DNA from: Kangiella aquimarina DSM 16071
GTDB lineage: Bacteria > Pseudomonadota > Gammaproteobacteria > Enterobacterales > Kangiellaceae
Reading direction: 5' to 3'
DNA length: 64,000 nt
Assembly (NCBI RefSeq): GCF_000374105.1
Contig: NZ_KB893650.1
Location: 924,862 to 988,861 of the forward strand
The notes beneath the pieces are model-generated. The model saw only the letters and a list, made by a program, of their open reading frames with translations, was not told the origin of the DNA and ran no database searches. Position 1 is the stretch's first letter, and each line of letters starts with the position of its first letter. A program made the position numbers and the translations under genes. Positions 44,998-53,636 of this stretch are shown piece after piece.

Positions 44998-47277
44998 TTA
45001 CGCACCTTCTTTAACCGGTACACCGATTGGTTGAGTGCCATGGGCTGGTTCACGCAACCCTTTAATGACTTGCCAGGTTACTGCCAGAGCACCGACGATG
45101 AAGACCACGTCACCGATAGTTCTCACCCAACGCAAGGTATACAGGATGTCGCTTTGCATGAAAGCTTCGCTACGTGCATACCAGAAACCTTCGCTGGCAC
45201 TTGCGTAGAACTGGAGTAGGCCAACTGGAAGCAAGCTGGTTAATAACATCATGACCAGACCAATGTTGAGCCACCAGAAACCGGTTCTCATTAGCTTTTC
45301 ATCGAACACCATGTGTGGACGGATGTAGCGCAGAATCAAGAGGACGAAGCCGAGCGCCAGGAATCCGTAGACACCAAACAGTGCTGCGTGAGCGTGAGTT
45401 GGAGTCATGTTTAAACCTTGTACATAGTATAGAGATACTGGTGGGTTAATCATGAAGCCAAGCACACCGGCACCAAACATATTCCAGAAGGCGACCGCTA
45501 CGAAGCACATTAATGGCCAGCGAATTCTATCCATCCAGGCAGCGCGGTTTTTCAGACGATAGTTTTCCCATGCCTCGTAACCGAGCACAATCAAAGGTAC
45601 AACTTCAAGCGCAGAGAAGGTCGCGCCTACTGCCATTACCGGAGTTGTAGTACCTGCGAAGTACAAGTGGTGGAATGTACCCGGTACACCGCCAAGCAGG
45701 AACAATGACGCAGAAGCTAAACTGGCTGCGGTTGCAGTTGAACGACCGACCAGGCCCATGCTGTGGAAGATAAAGGCCAATGATACTGTAGCGAATACTT
45801 CGAAGAAGCCTTCAACCCACAAGTGCACGATCCACCAGCGCCAGAATTCCATCACAGAGATGTGAGTTCTCTCACCGTAGAAGAAGCCTGCACCGTAGAA
45901 TAAGCCAATGGCAACCACTGATGCGGTTAACAGTACCAGTAGGTTTTTGTCACCGGCTTTTTTCAATGCTGGTGCAATACCACGCAACATTAAGAACAAC
46001 CAGAAGACGATACCGAGGAATTTACCCCACTGCCATAAACGACCCAGATCAACATACTCATAACCTTGATGACCTAACCAGAAGCTGAGGTTCTCAGGTA
46101 AGATTTGTGCAATCGCAAGGTAGTTACCAATGAAGGTTCCGGCAACTACAGCAACCAATGCCCAGAACAGAATGTTGACGCCGATTTTCTGATATTTGGG
46201 ATCCTTACCACCATTGATAATAGGTACCAGGAATAGACCTGCGGCCAGGAAGCCAGTCGCAATCCAGAACATAGCCGCCTGAATGTGCCAGGTACGAACT
46301 AATGAGTAAGGGAACCACTTAGAGGTTTCGATGCCGTAGAAGCCTTGTCCTTCTACAGTGTAGTGAGCTGTGAAGCCGCCCAACAGTACTTGTAGAGTAA
46401 AAAGCGCAACCACAACGAACAAGTATTTACCCAAAGCTTTTTGCGATGGAGTCAGTTTGAAAGTAGTAATCGGATCCTGTGCAGGAGCATCAGGTTCATG
46501 TTCTTCTTCTTTGCGCATGAATGCCCAGCCCCAAACCAAACCACCGATACCACCAATTAACAGAATCACACTGATGATAGACCAGACAATATTTTCAGAT
46601 GTTGGTTTGTTATCAATCAATGGTTCATGTGGCCAGTTGTTAGTGTAAGTTGCTTCGCTGCCAGGACGATTGGTTGCAGCGGCCCACGCGGTCCAGAAGA
46701 AGAACTGGTTCATAACTTCTCGACGCTCTGCTTTTGGCAAAGTGTTTTCTTTCATCGCGTAGTTATTGCGACGTTCTCTGTACTCAGGATCGTCACTGAA
46801 TAACTTGTGATAGTAAGCACCAACCTCGGCAATAGCTTTGGCACGACGCTCTGAAACAGTCACGTTGCCAGTTTCTGCATCATAGGTATTAGTCCGATAA
46901 TCCTGCTTTAAGCGATACTGCAAAGTTTGTTGCTGTTCGCCGCTTAGCTCCGCATATGGCATACCGAAATCTTCCAGTGCAGCCATTTCCAACCAGGCTT
47001 CCAACTCGCGGTGTAGCCAGTCTGCTGTCCAGTCAGGAGCTTGGTAAGCACCATGACCCCAAATCGATCCTAATTGCATACCGCCAATTGATTGCCAGGC
47101 AGTCTGGCCATCAAGAATAGAATCATGAGTCATTAATACGCGCCCATCAGTTGTTACAAATTGCTCTGGGATAGGGGGCGCTTCGCGGTACACTTCACGT
47201 CCAAAATAGCCGAGGATAGTGAAGGTAACCGCTAAGATACCTATCAGGGTAAACCAGAGTTTGCGATATTTACCCAT
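44998..47277 (-). CDS. norB: Quinol-dependent nitric oxide reductase (qNor)
   Basis: 759 residues, the fused single-subunit form (also called NorZ). An N-terminal TM helix and periplasmic domain (about 35-215), with RVLMTHDSILDGQTAWQSIGGMQLGSIWGHGAYQAPDW, replace NorC. About 13 TM helices of the haem-copper oxidase fold follow, with the haem and FeB histidines in WIVHLWVEGFFEVFATV, HHLYFAG and MTPTHAHAALFGVYGF. It reduces NO to N2O using quinol. It begins 2 bases after ytfE, so it is the last gene of nnrS-ytfE-norB. GGAGGACACTAACT precedes the ATG. Confidence 0.97.
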   Translation of the reverse strand: MGKYRKLWFTLIGILAVTFTILGYFGREVYREAPPIPEQFVTTDGRVLMTHDSILDGQTAWQSIGGMQLGSIWGHGAYQAPDWTADWLHRELEAWLEMAALEDFGMPYAELSGEQQQTLQYRLKQDYRTNTYDAETGNVTVSERRAKAIAEVGAYYHKLFSDDPEYRERRNNYAMKENTLPKAERREVMNQFFFWTAWAAATNRPGSEATYTNNWPHEPLIDNKPTSENIVWSIISVILLIGGIGGLVWGWAFMRKEEEHEPDAPAQDPITTFKLTPSQKALGKYLFVVVALFTLQVLLGGFTAHYTVEGQGFYGIETSKWFPYSLVRTWHIQAAMFWIATGFLAAGLFLVPIINGGKDPKYQKIGVNILFWALVAVVAGTFIGNYLAIAQILPENLSFWLGHQGYEYVDLGRLWQWGKFLGIVFWLFLMLRGIAPALKKAGDKNLLVLLTASVVAIGLFYGAGFFYGERTHISVMEFWRWWIVHLWVEGFFEVFATVSLAFIFHSMGLVGRSTATAASLASASLFLLGGVPGTFHHLYFAGTTTPVMAVGATFSALEVVPLIVLGYEAWENYRLKNRAAWMDRIRWPLMCFVAVAFWNMFGAGVLGFMINPPVSLYYVQGLNMTPTHAHAALFGVYGFLALGFVLLILRYIRPHMVFDEKLMRTGFWWLNIGLVMMLLTSLLPVGLLQFYASASEGFWYARSEAFMQSDILYTLRWVRTIGDVVFIVGALAVTWQVIKGLREPAHGTQPIGVPVKEGA

Positions 47278-47279
47278 AG

Positions 47280-47969
47280 TTAGTGTCCTCCAAGGTAGTT
47301 ATCAATACGTTCAAATAAAATGTTGTTTTCGAGGTGAATATGGTTCATCAGATCTTCCTTGAAGGCGGCAAGGCCGGTGTACAATGCTTGCCAGGTATTA
47401 CAGGCATCTGCCGGTAACTGGAAATGGTGTGTAAGCTCTTCGAGTCGCGTCAAAGATTCGCCATGGTCATCATGCTCCATGCGCATGACAGCGACAGGGC
47501 TTTTTGCCAGACCACCCATGCCACGCTGAATCATTGGGAACAGAATCTGCTCTTCCTTCTGCATGTGTGCTTCCATTTCTTCTTCTACATGAATTAAAAA
47601 GCTGGCAAGGCCATGTGGGCAATCAGGGTTGTCGCCGTGAACCGATTCAACGCGCTGTGCCAACCGAATCAGCTCAGGTAGCTGCTCACGATGAACCTGG
47701 TGGTAACGTTCCAAAATGTGGTTGATTAGTTCATCGTTGGGTACAAATTTTTCACTAAATTCCGCCGCCTCGGCTGGAATCAGCTGATTGAGTTGAGAAA
47801 GAATTTCTTCAACATCAAGATTCTTCTCCTGGATACTGGTAGCCAGGGCTTGATGTCCCTTGCAGCAGAAGTTCATGCCGTGGCTGAAGAACACTCTGCT
47901 TGCGCCAGGGAGGTCACGAGCAATCTCACCGAGCGACTTGTCTAGTATGTTTATATCAAATGCTGTCAT
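47280..47969 (-). CDS. ytfE: Iron-sulfur cluster repair di-iron protein YtfE/RIC
   Basis: 229 residues from ATG 47969 (GAGGTC upstream). The N-terminal ScdA domain has FFSHGMNFCCKGHQ. The hemerythrin-like domain provides His/Glu ligands in RYHQVHREQLPEL, FLIHVEEEMEAHMQKEEQILFPMI, RMEHDDHGESL and LMNHIHLENNILFERI. It repairs NO- and oxidant-damaged Fe-S centres. Its start overlaps the nnrS stop by 14 bases. A longer frame to 48011 lacks a ribosome binding site. Confidence 0.94.
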   Translation of the reverse strand: MTAFDINILDKSLGEIARDLPGASRVFFSHGMNFCCKGHQALATSIQEKNLDVEEILSQLNQLIPAEAAEFSEKFVPNDELINHILERYHQVHREQLPELIRLAQRVESVHGDNPDCPHGLASFLIHVEEEMEAHMQKEEQILFPMIQRGMGGLAKSPVAVMRMEHDDHGESLTRLEELTHHFQLPADACNTWQALYTGLAAFKEDLMNHIHLENNILFERIDNYLGGH

Positions 47970-49185
47970 GGCATTGACCTCGTTTGCTTTGAGTAACCAC
48001 TGAAGCAGCATTCTTAATTGCAGGAACTGATTCGCCTGCTGATGCTTTTTTCAGTGATGGCTGTTTTTTTAAAAAATGAGTCTGTGTAGTAAGCATGAAG
48101 ATAGCCAGCGCAAGATATGCAGCGGACCAAGAAAGGGCCGAGAGCCATAACAAGTTAGGTCCTGTTAGACCAGGAGAGGAGTCAACTATGGCTCCGGCCA
48201 AAACTCTAAATAGGGTTGCCAGAAACAGTAGGCCCAAAATGTTAACAATCATGATCTTAGGCTGGGGTAAATGCTTAAACTGATGCAGGCGCGACTTCAG
48301 AATAACCGAGGCAGATAATGTGCCGAGGGCGCCGACTGTAATGAAGTGCAGTAATACATAGGTTGCCATCTCTAAGAATAGAGCAAAGCCCAATGCGAAC
48401 GTACCAATCGCCAGCCAGCCATAACCGATAGCCAGCCCAATCAAGTCAGCACGATCGCCGCAACGCCACATTTGCCAGCGAATCAGACGAATGGCAATGA
48501 CGACTGCAACAGTCATAGATAATACTCCTGCTACCTGCGAGGCACCTGGGATCAGGGCAGATATGGCGCCCGCAGGTAGAAGCAGAAGTATTAAAGCTTC
48601 AAGCTGTGGTTGAACACGAGCTTGCTGAGTAATGCCCTGTTTTTGCATTTCACCGGCAACTGCTGGAGCAATTATCCGCCCTCCGATGAATGCCATTAAC
48701 ATGACCAGTAACAGAATCATGGCAACTGAAAGCTGAGTTGGCGCGACTGGCCAGCCCATTTCACGTAAAAGCAGCCAGGCTAAAGGAACACTGCAGATAG
48801 CCATCAATAACGGACTAATCATGCGGTTGCGCCATTTCTTAGCGGCAAAGAACCTAGGTACGATTTTCCAGGCCAGCGCCAAAGCAAATAGTGGACTTGA
48901 CCACTGACCAATCACGCCGGCCGGATCCAGCCAGTAACCAATGCGCGCAAATAGCCATAAACCGAACAGAGCCCACAACCAGCCAGCCTCAATTTGCCCA
49001 AGGGTGTAACCTGCGATTAATGCCAGTGCAAAGCCAAACAGCATTTCATGCGCATGACCGAATCCAACAAATGCCGTTAACCATTCGGAACTGAACTGGT
49101 AGGCGAGCACAGTCAAAACCGCGGTTATCGCTGCATGAATGCAGGCCGCGGGAAAGAAGAGATTTTGTGCGCTAACTTTGTTCAC
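47956..49185 (-). CDS. nnrS: NnrS-family haem-copper membrane protein
   Basis: 409 residues from GTG 49185, about 12 TM helices. FFPAACIHAAITAVLTVLAYQF, GFGHAHEMLFGFALALIAGYTLG, FIGGRIIAPAV and YVLLHFITVGALGT are NnrS signatures. NnrS relieves NO stress under low oxygen. The frame is open to a TTG at 49260 and includes an ATG at 49233, but a near-consensus NsrR operator (49214-49236) covers that ATG, so the downstream GTG is the more credible start, though its ribosome binding site is weak. First gene of the NO operon. Confidence 0.87.
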   Translation of the reverse strand: MNKVSAQNLFFPAACIHAAITAVLTVLAYQFSSEWLTAFVGFGHAHEMLFGFALALIAGYTLGQIEAGWLWALFGLWLFARIGYWLDPAGVIGQWSSPLFALALAWKIVPRFFAAKKWRNRMISPLLMAICSVPLAWLLLREMGWPVAPTQLSVAMILLLVMLMAFIGGRIIAPAVAGEMQKQGITQQARVQPQLEALILLLLPAGAISALIPGASQVAGVLSMTVAVVIAIRLIRWQMWRCGDRADLIGLAIGYGWLAIGTFALGFALFLEMATYVLLHFITVGALGTLSASVILKSRLHQFKHLPQPKIMIVNILGLLFLATLFRVLAGAIVDSSPGLTGPNLLWLSALSWSAAYLALAIFMLTTQTHFLKKQPSLKKASAGESVPAIKNAASVVTQSKRGQCHDSI

Positions 49186-49213
49186 TGATTTGCCCTGATC
49201 GTGATAAACCCTA

Positions 49214-49236
49214 AAGATGTATTTAAAGTACATATT
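49214..49236. promoter_or_regulatory. NsrR operator of nnrS
   Basis: AAGATGTATTT (49214-49224) matches the NsrR half-site AAGATGYATTT at all 11 positions. After one base, AAGTACATATT (49226-49236) matches the inverted half AAATRCATCTT at 9 of 11. It lies downstream of the predicted nnrS start site near 49311, where a bound repressor would block elongation. Confidence 0.72.
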
Positions 49237-49264
49237 AAGGAGTAAAAAAATATACGTCAATCAA

Positions 49265-49287
49265 AAAGTATATCCAAAATGCATCTT
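49265..49287. promoter_or_regulatory. Second, weaker NsrR-like site
   Basis: AAATGCATCTT (49277-49287) is a full match to one NsrR half-site. The partner half at 49265-49275 agrees at only about 6 of 11 positions. Confidence 0.4.
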
Positions 49288-49317
49288 ATTGCTCATCAAA
49301 TGCCTTTGTTGCTGGTT

Positions 49318-49358
49318 ATAATACGTGACAAGCCTAATAAAACCATGATCTGGATCAA
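49318..49358 (-). promoter_or_regulatory. FNR/DNR box and -10 element of nnrS-ytfE-norB
   Basis: ATGATCTGGATCAA (49345-49358) differs from TTGAT-N4-ATCAA at one base on this strand. On the minus strand TATTAT lies at 49318-49323. A start site near 49311 places the box centre at about -41, the class II arrangement. Confidence 0.7.
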
Positions 49359-49366
49359 TAGACATG

Positions 49367-49395
49367 ATATTTGTCAAAAGGTGTATGACAAATAT
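49367..49395. promoter_or_regulatory. Unassigned 10-bp inverted repeat between nnrS and ybaN
   Basis: ATATTTGTCA (49367-49376) and TGACAAATAT (49386-49395) are perfect inverted repeats separated by 9 bases. The site lies in the divergent promoter region and fits neither the FNR nor the NsrR consensus. Confidence 0.55.
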
Positions 49396-49447
49396 ATATT
49401 AATTGATCTAGAATAAGATTATAGGATGTTAATAGGGAGCCTCGGAT

Positions 49448-49864
49448 ATGAAAGTCAATGTCACGGCCACTGCCACTGCCACCAAATCTGTTATGGCGCG
49501 TCTGCTCAATCGTCAGTTGTTTTACAGAACTTTAGCGGTTCTGGCGACCGGGTTAGGCATGGTTGGTGTGATATTACCGTTGTTACCGACAACGCCATTC
49601 CTTATTGTTGCGGTCTGGGCTGCGGGTAAAAGTTCGCCGCGCCTGGAGTTTTGGCTACTGGAGCATCCTCAGTTTGGCCCACTTTTAAAAGGTTGGCGCG
49701 ATAGGGGAGCAATTCCGGTTTTTGCAAAGTACCTTGCAGGACTGATGTTAACGTCCAGCTGGGTAGTTTTATGGCTGCTTAACATGAAAATTGAAGTGTT
49801 AATCTTTTTAGCAGTGTTTTTCTCAGCGTTAATGGCCTATATAATCAGCCGACCTAATGCTTAG
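49448..49864 (+). CDS. ybaN: YbaN-family (DUF454) membrane protein
   Basis: 138 residues with two to three TM helices. RTLAVLATGLGMVGVILPLLPTTPFLIVAVWAAGKSSPRLEFWLLEHPQFGPLLKGWRDRGAIP is the DUF454 signature. The N-terminus has a Thr/Ala repeat encoded by about three GCCACT units. Function is unknown. It sits 33 bases before nsrR on the same strand, so it shares the NO-region promoter. GGGAG lies 9 bases before the ATG. Confidence 0.85.
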   Translation: MKVNVTATATATKSVMARLLNRQLFYRTLAVLATGLGMVGVILPLLPTTPFLIVAVWAAGKSSPRLEFWLLEHPQFGPLLKGWRDRGAIPVFAKYLAGLMLTSSWVVLWLLNMKIEVLIFLAVFFSALMAYIISRPNA

Positions 49865-49897
49865 GACATGAGTCCAGGCAGAATACGGAGACAATAG

Positions 49898-50344
49898 ATG
49901 CATATTACCCGTTATACCGACTACTCATTACGTGTTTTAATCTTTCTGGGGCTGGAAAAGGACAGGCTGTGTACCATTCAGGAAATTTCAGAAAGTTATA
50001 ACATCTCCAGCAATCACTTGATGAAAGTAGTCCATGCTTTAAATAAAAAAGGCTATATCGAAACCGTGCGCGGTAAAAATGGTGGTATGCGACTGCGCAT
50101 GGAGCCAAACGAAATTCGGATTGGAGTGCTGGTACGTGAAATGGAACCCGATATGAGTCTGGTAGAATGCTTTTCCCCTGATAACAAATGTGTCATCACG
50201 CCCGTTTGTGGACTGAAGGCAGTGCTTGGTGAAGCATTGAAAAATTTCCTCAATACACTGGACAAGTACACCTTGGGCGATATGTTACCGCAGGAATATA
50301 AACCCCAGCTAGCCCGATTGCTTAAAATCGCGGAAGTGTCCTAA
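49898..50344 (+). CDS. nsrR: Nitric-oxide-sensing repressor NsrR (Rrf2 family)
   Basis: 148 residues. The winged helix-turn-helix begins MHITRYTDYSLRVLIFLGL, and NISSNHLMKVVHALNKKGYIETVRGKNGGMRL is the recognition region. Fe-S cysteines are C91, C98 and C104 (VECFSPDNKCVITPVCGLK), as expected for NsrR rather than IscR. NO attack on the cluster releases DNA. Predicted operators lie before nnrS. Confidence 0.94.
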   Translation: MHITRYTDYSLRVLIFLGLEKDRLCTIQEISESYNISSNHLMKVVHALNKKGYIETVRGKNGGMRLRMEPNEIRIGVLVREMEPDMSLVECFSPDNKCVITPVCGLKAVLGEALKNFLNTLDKYTLGDMLPQEYKPQLARLLKIAEVS

Positions 50345-50649
50345 TCTAGTTTGTACTTACTCTAGCAAAGAATAGGGCAGCCTTTGTCCTATTTTAGGGC
50401 ACTCCCAATTCTGGTAGAAAAGCACAAGTTCATCTTTGCTAAAAACTGCTATTTAACTGAATTGTTTCCGATTAGCCACTGAGCACCACCTTAATAATGC
50501 AAGTGTCTATTAATAATCAATGCCAATTATTCATTAAATTTCAATAACATAAACATTTATATTAGAAACTATTAAATTTAACTTGACGGAATCCAATAAT
50601 TTAGAAAAGATAGTAATCAATTACTATCTTTTTGGTTTGGAGTTTAGGT
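50345..50649 (+). other. AT-rich region upstream of the tetR efflux operon
   Basis: 305 bases. Apart from the operator-like palindrome at 50605-50632 and a possible -35 TTGACG at 50583-50588, I see no gene or clear site. Confidence 0.6.
50605..50632. promoter_or_regulatory. Perfect inverted repeat before tetR (likely operator)
   Basis: Thirteen-base arms AAAAGATAGTAAT and ATTACTATCTTTT flank CA, ending 17 bases before the tetR ATG. Position and symmetry fit a TetR-family self-repression site overlapping the promoter. A terminator role is less likely because only a few T follow. Confidence 0.65.
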
Positions 50650-51258
50650 ATGAAAGCTTCTTCGAAAAATTTAAAGGCAGATCAACGTCGAGAAGTAACT
50701 GTAGAAACAGTGGTTGAATTAGCGGGAGAACAAAACCCCAGTGAGATAACTACTGCAGCAATAGCTAAGCGAATGGGGGTAACACAAGGGGCTTTATTTC
50801 GTCACTTCCCCAATAAAGAAGCCATTCTGCAATCAGTGATGGAGTGGGTTTCGAAGCGCTTATTGGCTCGCATTGACAAGGCAATTAGTAAACATTCATC
50901 GCCCGAGCTAGCTCTTGAGGCGATGTTTATGGCTCATGTTGATTTTGTCTGTAAACACCCGGGCGTACCACGAATGCTCTTCGGTGAACTTCAGGCTGCT
51001 AATGATAGTGCACCAAAGCGTATGGTGCAGTTAATGATCGAAGGATACAGCGTTAAGTTGATGAAGCTTTTGGATGAAGGTATCAAGAGTGGTCATTTTG
51101 ATCGGGAGTTAAATACTGAATCAGCCGCATTGTTATTTATCGGAACAATACAAGGCCTAGTTATGCAATCATTGTTGGCGGGTGATGTAAAAAAAATGCG
51201 AAAGGATGCACCGGGAGTATTCGCTATTTATCGACGTGGAATTCGAGGTGATAAATGA
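50650..51258 (+). CDS. TetR-family transcriptional regulator
   Basis: 202 residues from ATG 50650 with GGAG 8 bases upstream. The N-terminal helix-turn-helix is ITTAAIAKRMGVTQGALFRHFPNKEAILQSVMEWV. The C-terminal ligand domain (about 75-195) resembles TetR_C domains of regulators of efflux systems. Its stop overlaps the next start as ATGA. It presumably represses its own efflux operon through the palindrome just upstream. Confidence 0.9.
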   Translation: MKASSKNLKADQRREVTVETVVELAGEQNPSEITTAAIAKRMGVTQGALFRHFPNKEAILQSVMEWVSKRLLARIDKAISKHSSPELALEAMFMAHVDFVCKHPGVPRMLFGELQAANDSAPKRMVQLMIEGYSVKLMKLLDEGIKSGHFDRELNTESAALLFIGTIQGLVMQSLLAGDVKKMRKDAPGVFAIYRRGIRGDK

Positions 51259-52436
51259 AGCAGAAACTTATGAAAGGTTTAGCAATAAACAAACTATTGG
51301 ATCATAAACGTACTGCTGCTTTGATTGCGATTATGCTGCCATTGGCACTGCTTTTTATTTATGTGGTTGTAAGGTCTGGGCCTCTGGCGCCAACCTTGGT
51401 TACCCAGATTCAGGTTAGTAAGGTGTCTATCTCGCCGGCATTATTTGGGATTGGTACTGTTGAAGCCCGCTATCAATATAAAGTTGGCCCGACAATCCCT
51501 GGTCGAGTACAAACTTTGAAAGTGGATATTGGCGATCAAGTTACTAAAGGGCAATTATTAGGTGTCATGGATTCAGTAGACCTTGAGCAACGTATGGAAG
51601 CACAGCAATCAGCATTAATGCAGGCAAAAGCTAAACTACAAGAAGCACAAACGCGATATCAGTTTTCTGATGAGCAATTTAAGCGGTATCAAAAATTACT
51701 GGAATCAAATTCCATAAGTGAAGAGCAATTCTTAGTAAAGCAACAGGATTATCATATCGCTGAAGCTGGTCTAGCTGCAGCTAGGCAGGAGCTATTACGA
51801 CAGGAAGCTGAACAAAAAGCAATGCAGGCTCAACAACATAACCTTGATCTGATAAGTCCGATAGATGGAATAGTTGTAAAGCGCAATGCAGAGCAAGGAA
51901 CAACAGTTGTTGCTGGTCAGTCAGTCATTGAAATAATAAACCCTGAAGATATATGGATTAACGTACGTTTTGATCAGATTCACTCGACAGGTCTTAATCC
52001 GGGGCTCACCGCGCTTGTCAATCTACGCTCTAAGTCTAAATTGGATTTAAGTGGAAAAATATACCGTGTCGAGCCAATTGCTGATGCTGTTACTGAGGAG
52101 TTCCTGGCTAAAGTTACCATCGATGAATTACCACAACCACTACCCTCAATCGGTGAGTTGGCAGAGGTGACTATTGAATTGGATAGCTTGCCATCAACTA
52201 CTGTTATTCCGAATGCCGCACTGAAGCGAATTGATGGAGAGTTAGGTGTCTGGAAAATAATAGACGGAGATATTGAGTATGTTCCTGTTTCTATTGGAGC
52301 CACAGACTTGGATGGCCTGGTTGAGATCAAAAAAGGACTTTCATTAGGTGAATCAGTAGTACTGCATAGCGAGAAAGCACTAACTGCTAATAGCCGAATT
52401 AAGGTGGTTGAAAGCCTTGTAGGTAAGGACAAATGA
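51255..52436 (+). CDS. HlyD-type periplasmic adaptor (membrane fusion protein)
   Basis: 393 residues. One N-terminal TM anchor (about 20-38) precedes the lipoyl/barrel-sandwich half VGPTIPGRVQTLKVDIGDQVTKGQLLGVMDSVDLEQ. A long coiled-coil hairpin (about 110-200, Gln/Ala/Glu-rich) and the second half SPIDGIVVKRNAEQGTTVVAGQSVIEI follow. It bridges the inner-membrane ABC permease to an outer-membrane channel. It overlaps both neighbours by 4 bases. Confidence 0.92.
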   Translation: MKQKLMKGLAINKLLDHKRTAALIAIMLPLALLFIYVVVRSGPLAPTLVTQIQVSKVSISPALFGIGTVEARYQYKVGPTIPGRVQTLKVDIGDQVTKGQLLGVMDSVDLEQRMEAQQSALMQAKAKLQEAQTRYQFSDEQFKRYQKLLESNSISEEQFLVKQQDYHIAEAGLAAARQELLRQEAEQKAMQAQQHNLDLISPIDGIVVKRNAEQGTTVVAGQSVIEIINPEDIWINVRFDQIHSTGLNPGLTALVNLRSKSKLDLSGKIYRVEPIADAVTEEFLAKVTIDELPQPLPSIGELAEVTIELDSLPSTTVIPNAALKRIDGELGVWKIIDGDIEYVPVSIGATDLDGLVEIKKGLSLGESVVLHSEKALTANSRIKVVESLVGKDK

Positions 52437-53635
52437 TCAGTCTGGCGGGCCGCGACATAATGCACTCCTGGGGCAAGTTCGTGTTCACTGGTTTTGGTTT
52501 GGGCTTGTTAATTGGTGTTACTTTAATCATGGCCGGTGTTTATCGTGGGATGGTTGATGATGCAAAAGTATTGCTCGATAACAGTAGTGCGGATCTCTGG
52601 GTAGTGCAAAAAAATACGCTTGGGCCCTATGCCGAATCATCAAGTATCTACGATGATGAATGGCGTGGTATTCAAAGCATGCCTGGAGTCGCTCAAACGG
52701 CAAATGTGACTTATCTTACTATGCAGGTGAGGCATGGAGACCGTGATGTTCGTAGCATGATATCTGGTATAGCTGCAGGTCAGCCTGGTCTGCCTGGCTG
52801 GCCTCCTTATCTGATAGAAGGGCGACAAATTACCCGAGGTCATTATGAAGCTGTAGCAGATCAGGCAACAGGTTTTAAAATCGGTGATTCACTGCAGATT
52901 CGACGTAACAAATATACAGTTGTCGGTTTGACTCGCAGGATGGTGTCATCAAATGGTGATCCAATGGTCTTTATTCCCCTTAAAGATGCACAGGAAGCCC
53001 AGTTCTTAAAGGACAATGATGCCATCCTCGAGCAACGTCGCCGTAATCAACAGAGTCCTGAATTTTCTCAACCGGGAAATCCGGGACTTTTAGAGGCCTT
53101 GAACCGGTCACAAAACAATAACCCTTATGTTAACTCTGTATTGGTACAGATTAAAAAAGGATATTCAGCGAAGGAAGTTGCTAAGTCAATTGAAAAGTGG
53201 AAACGGTTAACGGTCTATACACGTGAAGATATGGAAGAAATTCTGATTGGAAAATTGATTGCAACGTCTTCAAAACAGATTGGAATGTTTCTTGTGATTC
53301 TAGCAGTGGTAAGTGCAGCGATCGTGGCATTTATTATTTACACACTGACTTTAGGGAAGATTCGTGAAATCGCAGTGCTGAAGTTAATTGGAACACGAAA
53401 CCGAACTATTGCTGGAATGATATTGCAGCAGGCAATTGCTCTTGGAGTAATTGGATTTGTAGTTGGCAAAATATCAGCAACCTTCGGTGCGCCGACTTTC
53501 CCCAAGTATGTCTTGCTAGAACCTATGGATTCAGTAGCTGGCTTTTTTGCAGTCGTTATTATTTGTGTTTTATCGAGTGTTATTGCAATTAGAGCAGCGT
53601 TGAAAGTCGATCCGGCTGAAGCAGTGGGAGGTTAA
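52433..53635 (+). CDS. FtsX/DevC-type ABC transporter permease
   Basis: 400 residues. An N-terminal TM helix is followed by a large periplasmic domain (about 40-275) and three TM helices, the MacB/FtsX layout in DevC form. TLGKIREIAVLKLIGTRNRTIAGMILQQAIALGVIGF and the terminal KVDPAEAVGG are family marks. ATGA overlap with the adaptor gene; one base precedes the ATPase gene. Confidence 0.9.
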   Translation: MISLAGRDIMHSWGKFVFTGFGLGLLIGVTLIMAGVYRGMVDDAKVLLDNSSADLWVVQKNTLGPYAESSSIYDDEWRGIQSMPGVAQTANVTYLTMQVRHGDRDVRSMISGIAAGQPGLPGWPPYLIEGRQITRGHYEAVADQATGFKIGDSLQIRRNKYTVVGLTRRMVSSNGDPMVFIPLKDAQEAQFLKDNDAILEQRRRNQQSPEFSQPGNPGLLEALNRSQNNNPYVNSVLVQIKKGYSAKEVAKSIEKWKRLTVYTREDMEEILIGKLIATSSKQIGMFLVILAVVSAAIVAFIIYTLTLGKIREIAVLKLIGTRNRTIAGMILQQAIALGVIGFVVGKISATFGAPTFPKYVLLEPMDSVAGFFAVVIICVLSSVIAIRAALKVDPAEAVGG

Positions 53636-53636
53636 G

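Noticed and set aside
49403-49416. TTGATCTAGAATAA as a second FNR box for ybaN-nsrR
   Set aside because: The left half is perfect, but the right half AATAA matches ATCAA at only three of five positions.
49460-49485. Short GCCACT tandem repeat in ybaN as a phase-variation tract
   Set aside because: There are only about three 6-bp units, and changes in number would stay in frame, so on/off switching is not expected.
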